Shown one piece after another: positions 11,146 to 23,962 of a stretch of 64,000 nucleotides of DNA. The position numbers and the translations under genes are program-made. The stretch covers positions 193,822,664 through 193,886,663 of the forward strand of contig NC_133121.1 in NCBI RefSeq assembly GCF_033568475.1, written 5' to 3'. The DNA is from Henckelia pumila (taxonomy: Eukaryota; Streptophyta; Magnoliopsida; Lamiales; Gesneriaceae). The stretch's first letter is position 1. Each line of letters starts with the position of its first letter. The notes beneath the pieces were generated by a model. The model worked only from the letters and a program-made list of their open reading frames with translations. It searched no databases and was not told where the DNA came from.

Positions 11146-12986
11146 TGAAAGAGTGGGTGCCCGGTGAGCCAACTTGTGGCTAAGGGCTTTTATGACTTTA
11201 TGTATAAACAATCTTTTGTTTAATATAATTTACACTTTTATAATGGCATTTACTTTATCTTTTATCATATTATTATGTTGTGACATACTATAAGATGTTT
11301 AGATGAAGACCTTGAATATACTATAGTGTATGTAAGATGTGGTGGCACATGGGGATGGCTATCATGAAACACATCTTATAGTCACTGTATATTCTAAACA
11401 GTTCCTAGTCGATTGAGCCGTCCGTTAATAAGGATAAGGATCGCTCGAGATTGAGACTAGCATTTGCGATGCCGAGTACCACGTTTCATTGGTATGGAAC
11501 ATAGAGATGTTCAAAGCATGCAAATGGATATTCATACGATGAATGATCGAACTACCCTATCCGGACTTTCCAAGTGGTTATCACTTATCGAGTGGATAAA
11601 GTCCGCGGTTTTGGTTGTACACCATTAGTCCTTACTACTTGAAATATCATTGAGACTCTATATGCTAGTAATGTACTTTGACTCGTTTACCGACTCTATT
11701 GGGGTCATCAGGTGTCGGGATTGGGTACAGTTACGACACATATAGGAGTCGATGCTTTGTTGTCAAGGATTCACCACATGCTTGCTAGTGTGGATATCCT
11801 ATGCAATCTGAGGAGATATTAGTGTGACGAATCTCTGGACAGAGTACATGATGTGTTTTAAGAAATGGTTTCTTAGTAGCACATGCGATGTCACTATTTG
11901 ATCTTCAAGATGTATTGCATAGTTATCGAATCTCGAACGACTCTCGATTTACCAATAGTTGTTGATTCGATCGGGATATATGGATGAAGGGACCGTACTG
12001 TACGCTAACCAAAATCTATTGGTTCTTGCAGGCACTATCAGTGATACCTAGGGAATCATGGGGCGATGTTGCTAGGCGCTCTTACCATGATTCGATGGGC
12101 AAGTCGGAAATTGTTGTTCCGAGTCACAAGGAGTTGTGAGCCCAAGGCTAGCTGTATCCCTGAACCATTGAGGGTCACACAAGTAATGGATTTCTAATTC
12201 CCGTTGAGATAGTTAAATTTAAAGAGTTAAATTTAATGAACAAAGAAGTAGGACTTCTTATATCAGAGTAGAAGAGTAAGATTTCCTAAAATGACATAGG
12301 GATGGGCATTTTTGGAAATCACTGAATTCGGATTCAGAAAATTTATCTTGACTTTAAAAGATGCAGAAATGGTTTCTGTGCACATTGGTGAAATTGGTTT
12401 ATCAATCTGAGTCACGATGAATTTTATATTAATTTCTGAACATGCGGGCTTTGCTTGTCAGGCTTGAATGACTAATGGGCCCTAAGCTGTTAGCAGCCCA
12501 CATTATAAATAAGTTATTGCAGTACAGAAATTACACAACAGAGGTCACAAAAATTTTCGAAAACCCTAGCTGTTCTCTCTAGGTGTGGCCGCCCCCTCTC
12601 CTCTCTTTGATCGAAAATTCCAGCCTGTGAATTTCGAATTTGCAGTTTGGTTTAACGGATCAAATTCGTTAATTCTCTTCGTAGAAACTTCTGATAGATT
12701 TTCTAGTGCAATCTATCAGAGGGATTAAACTTCTGTTCGTGGACCTGATTGAAGAATTGTTCGTCCATCAGTTCCTGGGATATACAACAAGAGCAGAGTT
12801 ATCTGTTGGTGTCCATAATCTCGTTTCGAGATTCAAGGTAAAAATTTAATTGTTATTTAATTTTTACACGCACAATTTAATCGTAAAGTTTTGATACCCA
12901 TGATATGGAATCGTTCCATATAAAATTTTAAAACTTCCGCTGCACCGGGTATCAATTCTGATTGATCTGAACACCGTTTTCCAACA
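11146..12986 (+). repeat. Solo LTR of a copia element
   Basis: The sequence starts TGAAAGAGTGGGTGCCCGG and ends TTTCCAACA. Along its length it matches the reverse complement of the LTR at 61425-63310, which is attached to a copia pol. Flanking 5-mers are TTTGA (11141-11145) and GTTGA (12987-12991), one mismatch apart, as expected for an aged target-site duplication. There is no internal region, so recombination between two LTRs has removed the body. Confidence 0.85.
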
Positions 12987-13517
12987 GTTGATCGCTTTGA
13001 TAATCAACATATTTTAAAATCGACTAGAAATAGAATTCGGTTTCAGTGTGCGGTTTGGGTGTAAACTGAATTTTCACAAATATTTAATGCATTCAAATTT
13101 GATTAGAATTACGAAAGATTAATTCGTAAATATTTGAGTAGGTTTGATTGTTCTAAAAATAGACCTTTGAACAAGATAGGAGAATTCCCGTGATCTAAGA
13201 CTAAATCTGAGTCCTGAATCAACTACATGGTACATGATTTATTTGGTACCTACGTGTGTCTTGGTTGTCGCGTTTTAATTAATTTTTCCTTTCAACTATT
13301 TTAATTCTTATTTTTAAGCAGTTTTTTTATTTTATATTCTTATTTTATTTAAATCAAATTGCTCTTTATGATTTTGTCTAGATTAAGCTAAATAATTAAT
13401 TCTTGAGAATTGACTGCAGTCCCTTTGGGATCGATACTTGGACTCTCAGTCCACTTTACTATTACTTGACCTGGTACGCTTTCCATTAGATTCATATCAC
13501 ACTGATTTAGTCGGTCA

Positions 13518-13946
13518 CTTGTCCACATGGCATTTAATTCATGAATCATTTTTCTCATTTTGCCGACATTTCTCCCACTTGGAGATTTGATTGAGAATCA
13601 AACACATCTCCATACATCTTTTCGATCTTGCCTTTCCATGTTGCTTACGTTTCTGCTATGCCACTTTGAGGATCTACACCATTCAAACTTCTCCGTGCTC
13701 ACTGGCTTGATCAGAATATCAGCTATGTTATCCCTCGTATGGATCTTCTCTATATCCATACTTCTTTCCTCTACTACTTCTCGCACAAAGTGAAATTGAA
13801 CTCCAATGTTTTTAGTCCTGAAATGAAAGGCTGGATTCCTTAAAATGTGCAAGGCACTCTGACTGTCACAAAACAGAGGAATATTTTCTTGTTTGTTCCG
13901 AAGCTCCTCCAATAACTTTTTAATCCATATTTCCTCCTTGCACGCT
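13518..13946 (-). pseudogene. 3' end of a copia pol (RNase H C-terminus), fragment
   Basis: On the minus strand, 13912-13598 translates to CDSQSALHILRNPAFHFRTK, then VQFHFVREVVEE, then TRDNIADILIKPV, which is the C-terminal part of copia RNase H. A purine-rich AAATCTCCAAGTGGGAG on the minus strand (about 13573-13590) is the likely polypurine tract. The upstream part is cut by the LTR of Tekay copy B at 13947, and the 3' LTR is missing. Not functional. Confidence 0.8.
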
Positions 13947-15423
13947 TGTAGTGACCCTCCAATGAATCACCTACTAATTGGTAACTATAGCATGCATTAA
14001 AATTAATTAAAACATAAGTACTTAACAGAGTAAAACGTGCGAAAACATAACTCATAATATTACAAAACCACTGAGTACAAAAGTTCAAGGCTTAATACTA
14101 TAGTGATGCAACCATATCGAAATAACTTAAAGTAAACATTATACAACTATATCGAATCCTGCTGTATAAAATATCCCCTGTAGGCTCCTGCTCCCTAGTC
14201 CTGCCTCAAACTACCGGCTCCATCCATCCTACGACATGTCCCATGGAATGGGGTGTCCAAGATAACAACTAGGACGTGAGCGCTAACGCCCAGTACATAT
14301 ACATGAGTAAACATATATATATAATGCATGCAACCGTGATAACTGGTAAAGGGTCATCTGACAAGTCATGCTCAGTACAGGCACCATATGAGTGATGTAA
14401 CCTCACGGATCAACCTCTGGGTACAACCACACTCGTCTAGAACACCAGAGTAGTCAGACAAACATGTCCCTGCCATCGCGGTACTCTCAATGACATACTA
14501 TCAAGTATAGAGCTGAGCGGCTCTATAATCAGGGTATAACAAGGTACAAGCTCAACTGTATGTGCACATGACATATGAATATAGAAAGCGGTAAAACATA
14601 TATCATGCCACATAATAATGCCAAGTAAATGCAACATATAAACATGTATTCTCGTTGACAATCTCTGTCAATGTGTACGTACCTCTAGGCTAGTTCAAGT
14701 ATAGTAGGATCCTAGGTTCCAAGCCTATATTCAAAAGTTCACCATATCACTACACAAATTTTATAAGCCTTAACTAAGCTAATGAATACTCCCAAAACTT
14801 AAATAGATTATCGGACCATACCTTCGTCCAAAGTAAGCCCTTTGGAGTCGCTAGTCTCGAATGACTATAACCATGCCTTGGTTATTCCAGAACTTCTATA
14901 ATAACTGATTGGGCCCTCAAGTGTATATCTCATACTATATAACTGAAGAAAGAAACTCGGGAATTTGTAATTCAAAATGAATTCTGAAGACCCCTATTTA
15001 TAAGAAAAATTCCCGGTCAAGTTCGGATCGTCCGATCCAGCTCCATGCTTCCATGCATAACATGTCGAGTCCGGACCGTTCGATCGTCACTTCGGATCGT
15101 CCAAAGTGTTCAAATTCCGACACTTGTCAAAATCCATGGCTGAGTAATCCTGCCTGCTTGACCTAGGGGAGTTCGGACCGTCCGATCGTGGGTTCGGATC
15201 GTCCGAACGTGCCTTCACTCCGAAGTAAACAAGCCCTCTTAGGAGCCCCCGGACTGCTGAGTTCGGATCATCCGAAGTCCTCTTCGGACCGTCCAAACTG
15301 GCCCAAACATTAGAAGCCCAATTCAAAATTCTGAAGTCCGATTAAGCCCTGAAATTGGTTAATTATCAACCCTTAATCATGTTTAACATATTATTATTTT
15401 AAAATTGAATCTGGGTTACTACA
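13947..15423 (-). repeat. 3' LTR of Tekay copy B
   Basis: On the minus strand it runs TGTAGTAACCC to GGTCACTACA, 1477 bases. The polypurine tract is on its internal side (TTCTCCCCACC on the plus strand, 15424-15434). A TATA-like box is at 14994-15002 (complement). A palindrome array upstream of the TATA box covers about 15020-15300, with units such as TTCGGACCGTCCGATC. Confidence 0.85.
14994..15300 (-). promoter_or_regulatory. U3 promoter with palindrome array, copy B
   Basis: The TATA-like TATAAATAG (14994-15002, complement) is preceded by about eight units of the form TCGGA-N3-TCCGA or decayed versions, at about 15021, 15065, 15091, 15172, 15190, 15260 and 15281. The half-sites are those of the array at 4823-5071, but the spacer and outer bases differ (GTTCGGA-YCG-TCCGAAC). 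Confidence 0.55.
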
Positions 15424-18400
15424 TTCTCCCCACCTTTAGATATTTCGTCCGCAAAATAAAATCTAAAGACAAATCAAGATAAAAATATGAAACATAAAAC
15501 CGTGTTTTATTACAACAACTGTAATTACATCTTTACATGGTAATCAAAAGTGCAAAGCAAACAACTCAGGATATTCTGCTCGCATACGACTCTCTGTTTC
15601 CCAAGTTGCTTTATCGATGCCTTGGCGCTGCCACTGTACCATCACAAGTGGTATAGTCTTATTCCGAAGAACTTTATTTTTTCTGTCTAGGATCCGGAGT
15701 GGTCGTTCTACATACGAAAGATCTGGCTCTAGTTGAACATCAGTAGACTGGATAATATGAGATTCATCAGCTATGTATTGTCAAAGTAACGACACATAAA
15801 AAACATCATGTATACTGGAAATATATGGCGGTAATGCCAAACGATATGCAATATCTCCAATCTTCTTCAGTCTCTGGAAAGTCCCAATATAACGAGTGAT
15901 AACTTGCCTTTCAGACCGAACCTTGTCACCTTCCTGAAAGGTGACACTTCCAAGAACACATATTCACCAGGCTCAAACAGAAGTGGTCTGGGATGAATAT
16001 TCGCATAACTAGCTTGTATATCTTGAGCAGCTTTAATCCTCCTCTTGATCAAATCTACTTTATCTACAATCTACTATATCAGCTCGGGACCCTCAACTTG
16101 TTGTTCTCCTATCTCATCCCAGAATAACGGAGTACGACATCGTCGACCATACAATGCCTCGAAAGGTGTCATATCAATACTAAGATGATAACTGTTATTG
16201 TAAGCAAATTCGATCAAAGGTAACTGATCCTGCCAAGATGAACCGAAATCCATCGTAGAAGCATGCAATATATCTTCAAGAGTATGTATCGTCCATTCCG
16301 ACTGACCAACAGTCTTCGGATGATATGCATTGCTCAGACTCAGAGTGGTATCCAATGCCTGTTGAAAACTACCCCAGAAACGTGAGGTAAACCGCGGATC
16401 CCTGTCACTGACTATGATCACCGAAATCCCATTTAATTGCACTATCTCCTGGATGCATAAGCGTGTCATGCGATCATAAAAGTACTCCCTGTCGTATATG
16501 CTGATTTCATCAAACGATCAACAACGACCCAGATATCATCAGACTGACGTTAAGTCAAAGGCAAGTGGGTGACAAAATCCATAGTCACATGCTCTCACTT
16601 CCATTCGGGAATCTCAAGATTCTGCAATAATCCACCTGGTCGTCGGTCTTCAGCCTTGCTGGTGACAAAATCCATAGTCACATGCTCTCACTTCCATTCG
16701 GGAATCTCAAGATTCTGCAATAATCCACCTGGTCGTCGGTCTTCAGCCTTGACCTGTTGACAAACAAGACATCTAGACACAAATTGATACACACTACGCT
16801 TCTTTCCTTTTCACCAAAATGTGGTTCACAAGTCCTTATACATTTTCATGCTTCCAGGATGAACTGATAATCGACTCCTGTGAGCTTGAGATAGAATATC
16901 ATTTCTGAGCTTCGTATCATCAGGTACAACCACTCGATTCAATAAGCATAATAAACCATCTGTCTGATAATGGAATCCAGATATATTAACTCCATTGGCT
17001 AGACGTGCCAAATGCTGAGTTTTAACATCAGATATCTGAGCTTCTCTGATACGAAAGTACAATGCTGGCTCAGATAAAATAGTATATAAACGAATAACAT
17101 TTCTCCTTTTCTTGTGCTTGAGTGTGAAACTCAGTGAACAACATTTCTGGATCATATGGGATAAATCACTAGTCTGAAGTTTAGAAAGTCTTACCTGCCG
17201 ACTCAAGGCATCAGTAAGGTTAGCAAAACCTGGATGATATTAATCTCGTAATCATAGTCTTTCAATAAGTCCATCCAGCGTCTCTGTCGCATATTTAACT
17301 CCGCCTGAGTGAATAAATATTTCAGACTCTTGTGATATGTGAATATTTCAAACTTCTCGCCATAAAGATAATTCCTCCAAATCTTGAGAGCAAATACAAT
17401 GGCGTCTAACTCGAGATCATGCACTGGATAATTCACCTCATGCATCTTCAACTGCCTAGCAGCATAGGCGATAACATGTCCATGCTGTGTCAAAATACAT
17501 CCTAGCCCCTGACTAGAGGCATCAGTATAGACAATATAACCTCCTGATCCAGAAGGTAGAGCTAGCACAGGTGCAGTAGTAAGACGTCTACGCAGATCAT
17601 GAAATGACTCCTCACAATCCGAGGACCATATGAAGGCAACATATTCCGTGTAAGCTGAGTCAAAGGCCTGACCAACTATGCAAAATTATCGATGAACTGA
17701 CGGTAATAACCAGCGAGACCCAAGAAACTTCGAATCTCAGCAACCATCGTCGGACGAGACCAGTTCAGCACTACCTCAATCTTACTTGGATCCACAGATA
17801 TTCCTTCACTAGAAATCACATGACCGAGAAACACTACCCGATCAAGCCAAAACTCTCACTTGCTTAATTTCGCATATAACTGCTTATCTTGTAACGTCTG
17901 CAGTACAATTCTCAGATATTGTGCATGCTCATCCCTGTCATGAGATTAGACAAGAAGACCATCAATGAAGACGATGACGAATCTATCCAGATATTCTCCA
18001 AATACTTGGTTCATCAGATTCATAAAGATTGCCGGTGCATTCGTCAAACCGAATGGCATCACCAGAAATTCATAATGCCCGTATCTGGTCCTAAAAGCAC
18101 TCGTAGAAATATCTTAGTATCATACCCTCATCTGATGGTATCCAGATCTTAGATCAATCTTTGAATAGATAGAAGTACCCTGTAATGATCAAATAGATAA
18201 TCAATTCGCCGCAAAGGATACTTATTCTTGATGGTGACACGATTCAACTGCCTGTATTCAATACATAATCTCATCGATCCATCCTTCTTCTTGACAAACA
18301 ACACAGGTGCTCCCCACGGAGAAACACTCGGATGAATATGTCCCTTATCAAGAAGATCCTGAAACTGCTATTTCAATTCCCTCATCTCTGACAGTGCCAG
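15424..18400 (-). pseudogene. Tekay copy B pol: RT, RNase H, integrase, chromodomain (decayed)
   Basis: Minus-strand reading gives RT from about 18400 down to 17700, RNase H (17568-17203), the integrase zinc-binding part (17206-16826), the integrase core (16469-16074, with VSDRDPRFTSRFWGSF and GQSE retained) and a degraded C-terminus with a chromodomain-like end. Damage is extensive. The RT catalytic FIDD reads FIDG near 17955-17965. TGA replaces an arginine codon near 16826, another TGA (16811-16813) replaces a tryptophan codon, and there are several frameshifts. A 93-base segment is duplicated at 16569-16754. The layout and chromodomain-type end match the Tekay (Del) chromovirus lineage. 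Confidence 0.85.
16569..16754 (-). repeat. Perfect 93-base tandem duplication inside integrase
   Basis: 16569-16661 and 16662-16754 are identical as far as I can read. 93 is a multiple of three, so the frame is kept (31 codons). Copy C has a single unit at the corresponding place (about 41888-41980). The duplication is private to copy B and looks recent relative to its other decay. Confidence 0.85.
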
Positions 18401-20088
18401 ACGATAAGGTGCTTGGGATATAGGCGTTGTTACTGGTACTAAATCAATACAAAATTCAACCTCTCGAACCGGAGGAAAATCAGGAATCTCATCAGGGAAT
18501 ACATCAGAAAACTCGCTGACAACCGGTAATTGATCAATACCCGGACTACTCGTGGACATATCAACTGCATAAATGAGGTAGTCCTCCCCACCTGACTCTA
18601 AGACATGACATGCCTTCAGAGCCGATACAAGTGGCATCGGAGGTCGTTCTCCCTTACCGTAGAAGTACCAGCTATCACCCTCATTCGGATAAAACTGTAC
18701 CAGACGTTGATAATAGTCCACAGTAGCGTGATACAAAGTCAGCATACCTATTCCCAAAATACAGTCAAAATCTGACATCGCTAGAATCATCAGATTAGCA
18801 GACAACACGTTACCCTCAAACTCTAGAAGGCAACCCATCACTAGACGCTTAATTACTATCTCTTGCTCCAGCGGAGTAGATACAACTAAATCCAGGTCTA
18901 ATGATACAAATGGTAATCTATGTCTCTTAACAAAGCGACTAGAAATAAAGGAATGCGATGCTCCAGTATCAATTAAAACAAGTGCAGGAATACCACATAA
19001 CAGAAAGGTATCTGCCAACATGCGATCGCTTTCCTTAGTAGCCTGCTTCTGAGACAGAGCAAATACCTGATCCTGCGTGTGTGGACGGAAATTGGAAGAA
19101 CTAGGTGGCACTGGCTGCTGACGTGGATGAGTAGAAGCCTGAGATCCCATTTGTGATCCTGATCCACTCGTAGCTCCCATACGCTGAGGACAATCTCTCT
19201 GCAGATTTCCCTGCTCACCGCAAATAAAACATGCACCAGAAGCCTTCCGACAAGAAGCTGCAGAATGTTTCCCACCACAGTGACTGCAAAATTCATCTTT
19301 CTTCTTCTTCTTTCCGAACCGGAACATACCTCGTGAACCATGAGATCCAAATGAAGTAGTAGTAGAAGACGTAGAACCAGATTGCACAACAAATTGAGCT
19401 CTAGGCCCAAGATGGAACTAGGCTATCCGAACATCATCAACTGTGCTCGCCTGTTTTTGTTCTCCACTTGACGGCACCGATTAACCAGAGTCTCGTAAGA
19501 TGTCGGATCATCACAGACAACAAACTGTGAATAAATGTCCTGATTCAAGCCTTGAAAAAAGATATCATACTTGGATGTATCACTTTCATTGATATGGGGA
19601 CTGTAAGGTGGCAGATCAATGAATCGCTGCTGATACTCATCAATAGTCATAGATCCCTGCCTTAGCGTAAGAAACTCCATAGATCGCACCTGATGGACAG
19701 CTGGAGGAAAATATAACTTCTGAAATTGCTGACGGAAATCCTCCCAAGTCACCCGTCCTCTCTCAGTACTCGCCTGAGCTGCCTTGGCATCCCACCATAA
19801 GCGTGCACGTCCATCAAAAAAAAACTCTAGAACCTCCATCTTTTTCTCCTCTATACATTCGAAAGCACGAAAAGCACTCTCAATTCTGAACATCCAGTTC
19901 CTCGCTTCCTCAGGATTCTCGCCTCCCAACAAGGGTTTCGGTGCTATCTGCAGAAGTTTATTGATCGTATAGCGACGTCTACCCTCGTGAGGACAATGTC
20001 AATCCTCATGATGATGACGATGGTGACGACGCTGATGACCACATCCCTGGCCAACACTACCATGACTCTCGTTACCTCCATCAGCCAT
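18368..20088 (-). pseudogene. Tekay copy B gag and protease (decayed)
   Basis: Gag starts at 20088 with [15 protein letters not shown] and carries the histidine-rich N-terminus seen in copy C. A TGA interrupts this N-terminus near 19997-19999. The capsid part lies at 19932-19423, with FDGRARLWWDAKAAQ and DEYQQRFIDL. A TAG near 19420 sits where copy C has a glutamine codon. The zinc-knuckle region (19387-19150) has CSHCGGKH and CFICGEQGN, where asparagine replaces the second knuckle's histidine. The protease active site [12 protein letters not shown] is near 18970. Not a working gene. Confidence 0.85.
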
Positions 20089-20181
20089 TATCTGAAAAGA
20101 TTTGCACATTTAAAATCCCAAATGCGCAAAATCACTCAAAACTAGGTTAAATCCCAAGTACTAATCCCAAAATCTAACCAT

Positions 20182-20193
20182 GCTCTGATACCA
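20182..20193 (-). other. Primer-binding site, Tekay copy B
   Basis: GCTCTGATACCA on the plus strand, complementary to the initiator tRNA-Met site. It lies 4 bases from the LTR. Confidence 0.85.
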
Positions 20194-20197
20194 AAAA

Positions 20198-20563
20198 TTT
20201 AGTGACCTTGCAATGAATCACCTACTAACTGGCAACTATAGCATGCATTAAACTTAATTAAAACAAAAGTACTTAACAAAATAAAACGTGCGGAAATATA
20301 ACCCATAATATTACAAAACCACTGAATACAAAAGTTCAAGGCTTAATACTGTAGTGATACAACCATATCGATATAACTTAAAGTAAACATTATACAGTTA
20401 TATTGAATCCTGATGTATAAAATATCCCATGTAGGCTCCTGCTCTCTAGTCCTGCCTCAAACTACCGGCTCCATCCATCCTGCAACCTGCACCGTAGAAT
20501 GGGATGTTCAAGATAACAACTAGGACGTGAGCGCTAACGCCCAGTACATATACATGAGTAAAC

Positions 20564-20607
<44 letters not shown>

Positions 20608-21479
20608 CATGCAACCGTGATGACTGGTAAAGGGTCATCTGACAAGTCATGCTCAGTACAGGCGCCATATGAGTGCTGTAACCTCACGGATCAACCTCTG
20701 GGTACAACCACACTCGTCTAGAACACTAGATTAGTCAGACAAACATGTCCCTGCCGTCGCGGTACTCTCAATGACAGACTATCAAGTATAGAGCTGAGCG
20801 GCTCTATAATCAGGGTATAACAAGATACAGGCTCAACGTGTCTGTGAACATGACATATGAATATAGAAAGCGGTAAAACATATATCATGCCACATAATAA
20901 TGCCAAGTAAATGCAACATATAAACATGTATACTCGTTGGCAATCTCAGCCAATGTATACGTACCTCTAGGCTAGTTCAAGTCTAGTAGGATCCTAGGTT
21001 CCAAGCCTATATTCAAAAGTTTATCATATCACTACACAAATTCTATAAGTCTTAACTAAGCTAATAAATACTCCCAAAACTTAAATAGATTTTCGGACCA
21101 TACCTACGTCCGAAGTAAGCCCTTTGGAGTCGCTAATCCCGAATGACTATAACCACGCCTTGGTTATTCCAAAACTTCTATAATAACCGATAGGGCCCTC
21201 AAGTGTATATCTCACACTATATAACTGAGAAAAAAACTCGGGAATTTGTAATTCAAAATGAATTCTGAAGACCCCTATTTATAGGAAAAATTCCCGGTCA
21301 ACTTCGGATCCTCCGAACTCGTGTTCGGATCGTCCGATCCAGCTCAATGTCTGCATGCATAACACGTCGAGTTCGGACCGTCCGATCGTCACTTCGAATC
21401 GTTCGAAGTGTTCAAATTTCGACACTTGTCAAAATCCATGGCTGAGTAATCCTGCCTTCTTGGCCTAGGGGAGTTCGGA
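20198..21479 (-). repeat. 5' LTR of Tekay copy B, truncated
   Basis: It matches 13947-15180 and begins TTTAGTGACC, so the terminal TG/CA pair is mutated. It breaks off at about 21479, inside the palindrome array, where the partner LTR continues for about 240 bases. The flank beyond is unrelated AT-rich DNA, so the outer end was deleted. A TA run at 20570-20601 is much longer than in the partner LTR. Confidence 0.8.
20560..20601. repeat. TA microsatellite inside the LTR
   Basis: A TA run interrupted once. The paired LTR has only about 12 bases of TA at the same place (near 14314-14325), so the expansion happened after insertion. Confidence 0.8.
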
Positions 21480-23740
21480 TATAAATTTTAATGTCGAAAC
21501 TTATATGATTCAATTTTATGTTATATATGTCAAACCGAACTGACAAAAAAAATCATTAGGTTGATAGTTTTTTTATATTTTTATTTAGATTGTGTATTTT
21601 ATATATATAAGATGATATTTAGTGGATTACGAATATTTTGAATAATTTTTAGTTGTTGTTTATTTAATTTATTTAGACTTTAAAATTTTTACTAAAAAAA
21701 ATTATGTACGTAATACCATAATATATTATATTTTAAAATATATTTCCATTTCTAATTAAATAACTATCAAAATCGATTAAAGCAAATCGAAATAACCAAA
21801 CTCTTTGCTAAAAAAACCATATAGAATTGAAGGAAAACTATTAGGATACCGTAATTTATATATATATCTAAATCCTAAAACTGAAATAAATTATCCAAAA
21901 TTGAAACGAAGCGACCAATGAAAACCTCTAGCGGATGACTACATCAATTTTCGGAAGAATGTGTCGTTATTTTTTTAGAATATCATTTGGAGAAAAATCT
22001 AGAACGGACTTTGGTAAAAAAAATGACAAAAAATAAAAAAAAAATATATGCAATTTATAGAATAAAAAATGTAAATTCTTCATTAATATGACCAAAATGA
22101 AAAAAAAAATTACTAGACTAAAAATACAAATATATTGTTAACATAACCAAATTTGATGTAACATAACCAAAATGAAAAAAAATGCAAGTTTCAAGATTAA
22201 AAAGTGCAAATTCACCTTTAACAGGATTCAAAATAAATAAATAAAAAAACATTTAAGTTACAAGACTAAAAATACGAATTCATTATTAATAGGATCAAAA
22301 AATAAAAAAAATTACAAGTTATAGGATTAAAAGTGCAAATTTATTATTAACATGAGAAAAGTACAAATGTGCAAATTACAGGATTCACAATGTAATTTTC
22401 CCAAAAACAATTCACCAACATACGAAAAGTTAGTCATTCTAAGACATATTTAATTAATAGTATAAATACAATATCATTTTGAAAATAAGAAGAACATCAA
22501 AACGTTGGCATAAAAAACATAAAGAGATATGGAAAAAAATTACACAGGTATAATTTGTTTATTTCTTTTTTAAAAGTTTTTGGTTCTCTTCATTTATCAA
22601 ATTTCAATTTCAAACGTGCATATTTTAATTTATCGCATGTTTAATCACTTTTTCTGCAGAAATGTTAATTTGGCACTATATATGTAATATTTATGTTGAT
22701 GTCACGTCAGTACCATTTTAATTTGAACCACATGAACGTTCCTTTAGAAAATGGCTAAGCATGTATATATTTTTTAAAAAACATATAGATAACACAATAA
22801 AAAAAATGGTACAGAAGTCTAAAATCGCAAATAAAAACCATAACTTTACCATATATTAATCATTAAAACAACCCGTGCAAGTATTGTGACAGTTAGTTCG
22901 TGCAAGTTTTTTCTGGATACCAACTTTGAAGCCTTTGACCTTTTACCATGATAACTAACATTGCTATTTTGTTGTTTTAGGTTGGTGAGAAACCTTAGTT
23001 GCCTCATAAAACTTGCATCCATGATTTGCGAAGAGCAGCACCTTACGATGTTCATGACCAATTGGATCCTGACGTTACTAGAGGAAATCGCTATGATGTA
23101 ACGTGTGCAACGTGGCAAACCATGAAACTATTGTGGTCGTTCGCTCGCTCTTTTCATAGTCGATATGAAATAAAATCGTTATATTAGTTTTGTAATTGAG
23201 TGTTATCATGATCTTAGTCTTCTATAATGTCCTCATTCATTAATAGTTTATAACACTGCTTTATCTTTTTAAAACCCTTTTTCTCTTTGGGTTAATTGTA
23301 TATATTAAACATGTGAAATCACGAGATTGCTAAAAACTCTTTATAACCGTTAAATCCTTGTGTTTTCAATTGAACACAAACACCTCTGAAAACACGTTCA
23401 GACAAGGAGGTAAATGTTCAAAATTTGAAAACATGAGGATCTATGTGCTCAAGATTTGAAAACATAATGAATTATTAATAGATATTTTTTTCTTAAGAGG
23501 TTTTTAACAAACTCGAAATTTAACAAGAACATTGTATGCAATTAACCATTTCCTTTTTTTTTGGTATAGGGACCATTCTATTGAATCAATGCTGAAAATT
23601 TGAGTAACATAGGTTAAGTACCCAATGTTAAAAAAAATAAATATCAATATGATAAGTACCTAGCTAGTGTTAAAAAAAACGAACAAACAAATTTCATGTT
23701 GACGCCATGTCGACGCCACATTGCAGCATAAAAAATGAAT

Positions 23741-23744
<4 letters not shown>
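21480..23744. other. AT-rich intergenic DNA
   Basis: No gene is supported. Short open frames at 22846-23187 have no recognisable motif. The only structure I see is the degenerate tandem repeat at 22045-22400. Confidence 0.6.
22045..22400. repeat. Degenerate minisatellite, about six units
   Basis: Units start near 22050, 22110, 22183, 22252, 22312 and 22370, with a period of about 60-73 bases. Each carries a variant of CAAGTTATAGGATTAAAA, then GTGCAAATT, then CATTATTAACA, then a run of A. Units are strongly diverged, so it is old. Confidence 0.55.

Positions 23745-23784
<40 letters not shown>
23745..23784. repeat. TA microsatellite
   Basis: About 40 bases of alternating TA, directly bordering the fold-back element at 23785. 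Confidence 0.9.
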
Positions 23785-23787
<3 letters not shown>

Positions 23788-23923
23788 TTTTGTTATGGTG
23801 CCCATCAACCATGGCCACCTCCGTGCCCACCATGTACAAGTCATGAGTTGACCCATACAATAGGTGAGTTGACTTGTACATGGTGGGCATAGAGTTGGGC
23901 ATAGTTGGTGGGCAGCATAGCAG

Positions 23924-23926
<3 letters not shown>
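23785..23926. mobile_element. Small fold-back element embedded in TA repeats (family 1)
   Basis: A 142-base unit flanked on both sides by TA arrays. The left end GTTTTGTTATGGTGCCCA is a mismatched inverted match to the right end GGGCAGCATAGCAGAAC. A perfect 18-base inverted repeat lies inside (23826-23843 with 23870-23887). A homologous end occurs at 49735-49806, again next to a TA array. This recalls microsatellite-associated MITEs such as rice Micron. It encodes nothing. Confidence 0.65.

Positions 23927-23957
<31 letters not shown>
23927..23957. repeat. TA microsatellite
   Basis: Alternating TA between two fold-back elements. Confidence 0.9.
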
Positions 23958-23961
<4 letters not shown>

Positions 23962-23962
23962 T

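Larger units (their letters stand above)
10290..13517 (+). repeat. 3' LTR of the Athila-type element, split by a copia solo LTR
   Basis: The LTR starts TGTTGATAAGTG right after the polypurine tract and ends CGGTCA, as does the 5' LTR remnant. Removing the nested solo LTR (11146-12986) leaves about 1387 bases. A TATA box (TATAAATAG) lies at 10801-10809, and a pyrimidine-rich tract is at 10894-10932. Confidence 0.8.

Noticed and set aside
23644..23902. Frames rich in Tyr-Ile repeats (also 27615-27839, 28490-28729, 20527-20721)
   Set aside because: Translations of TA microsatellites.
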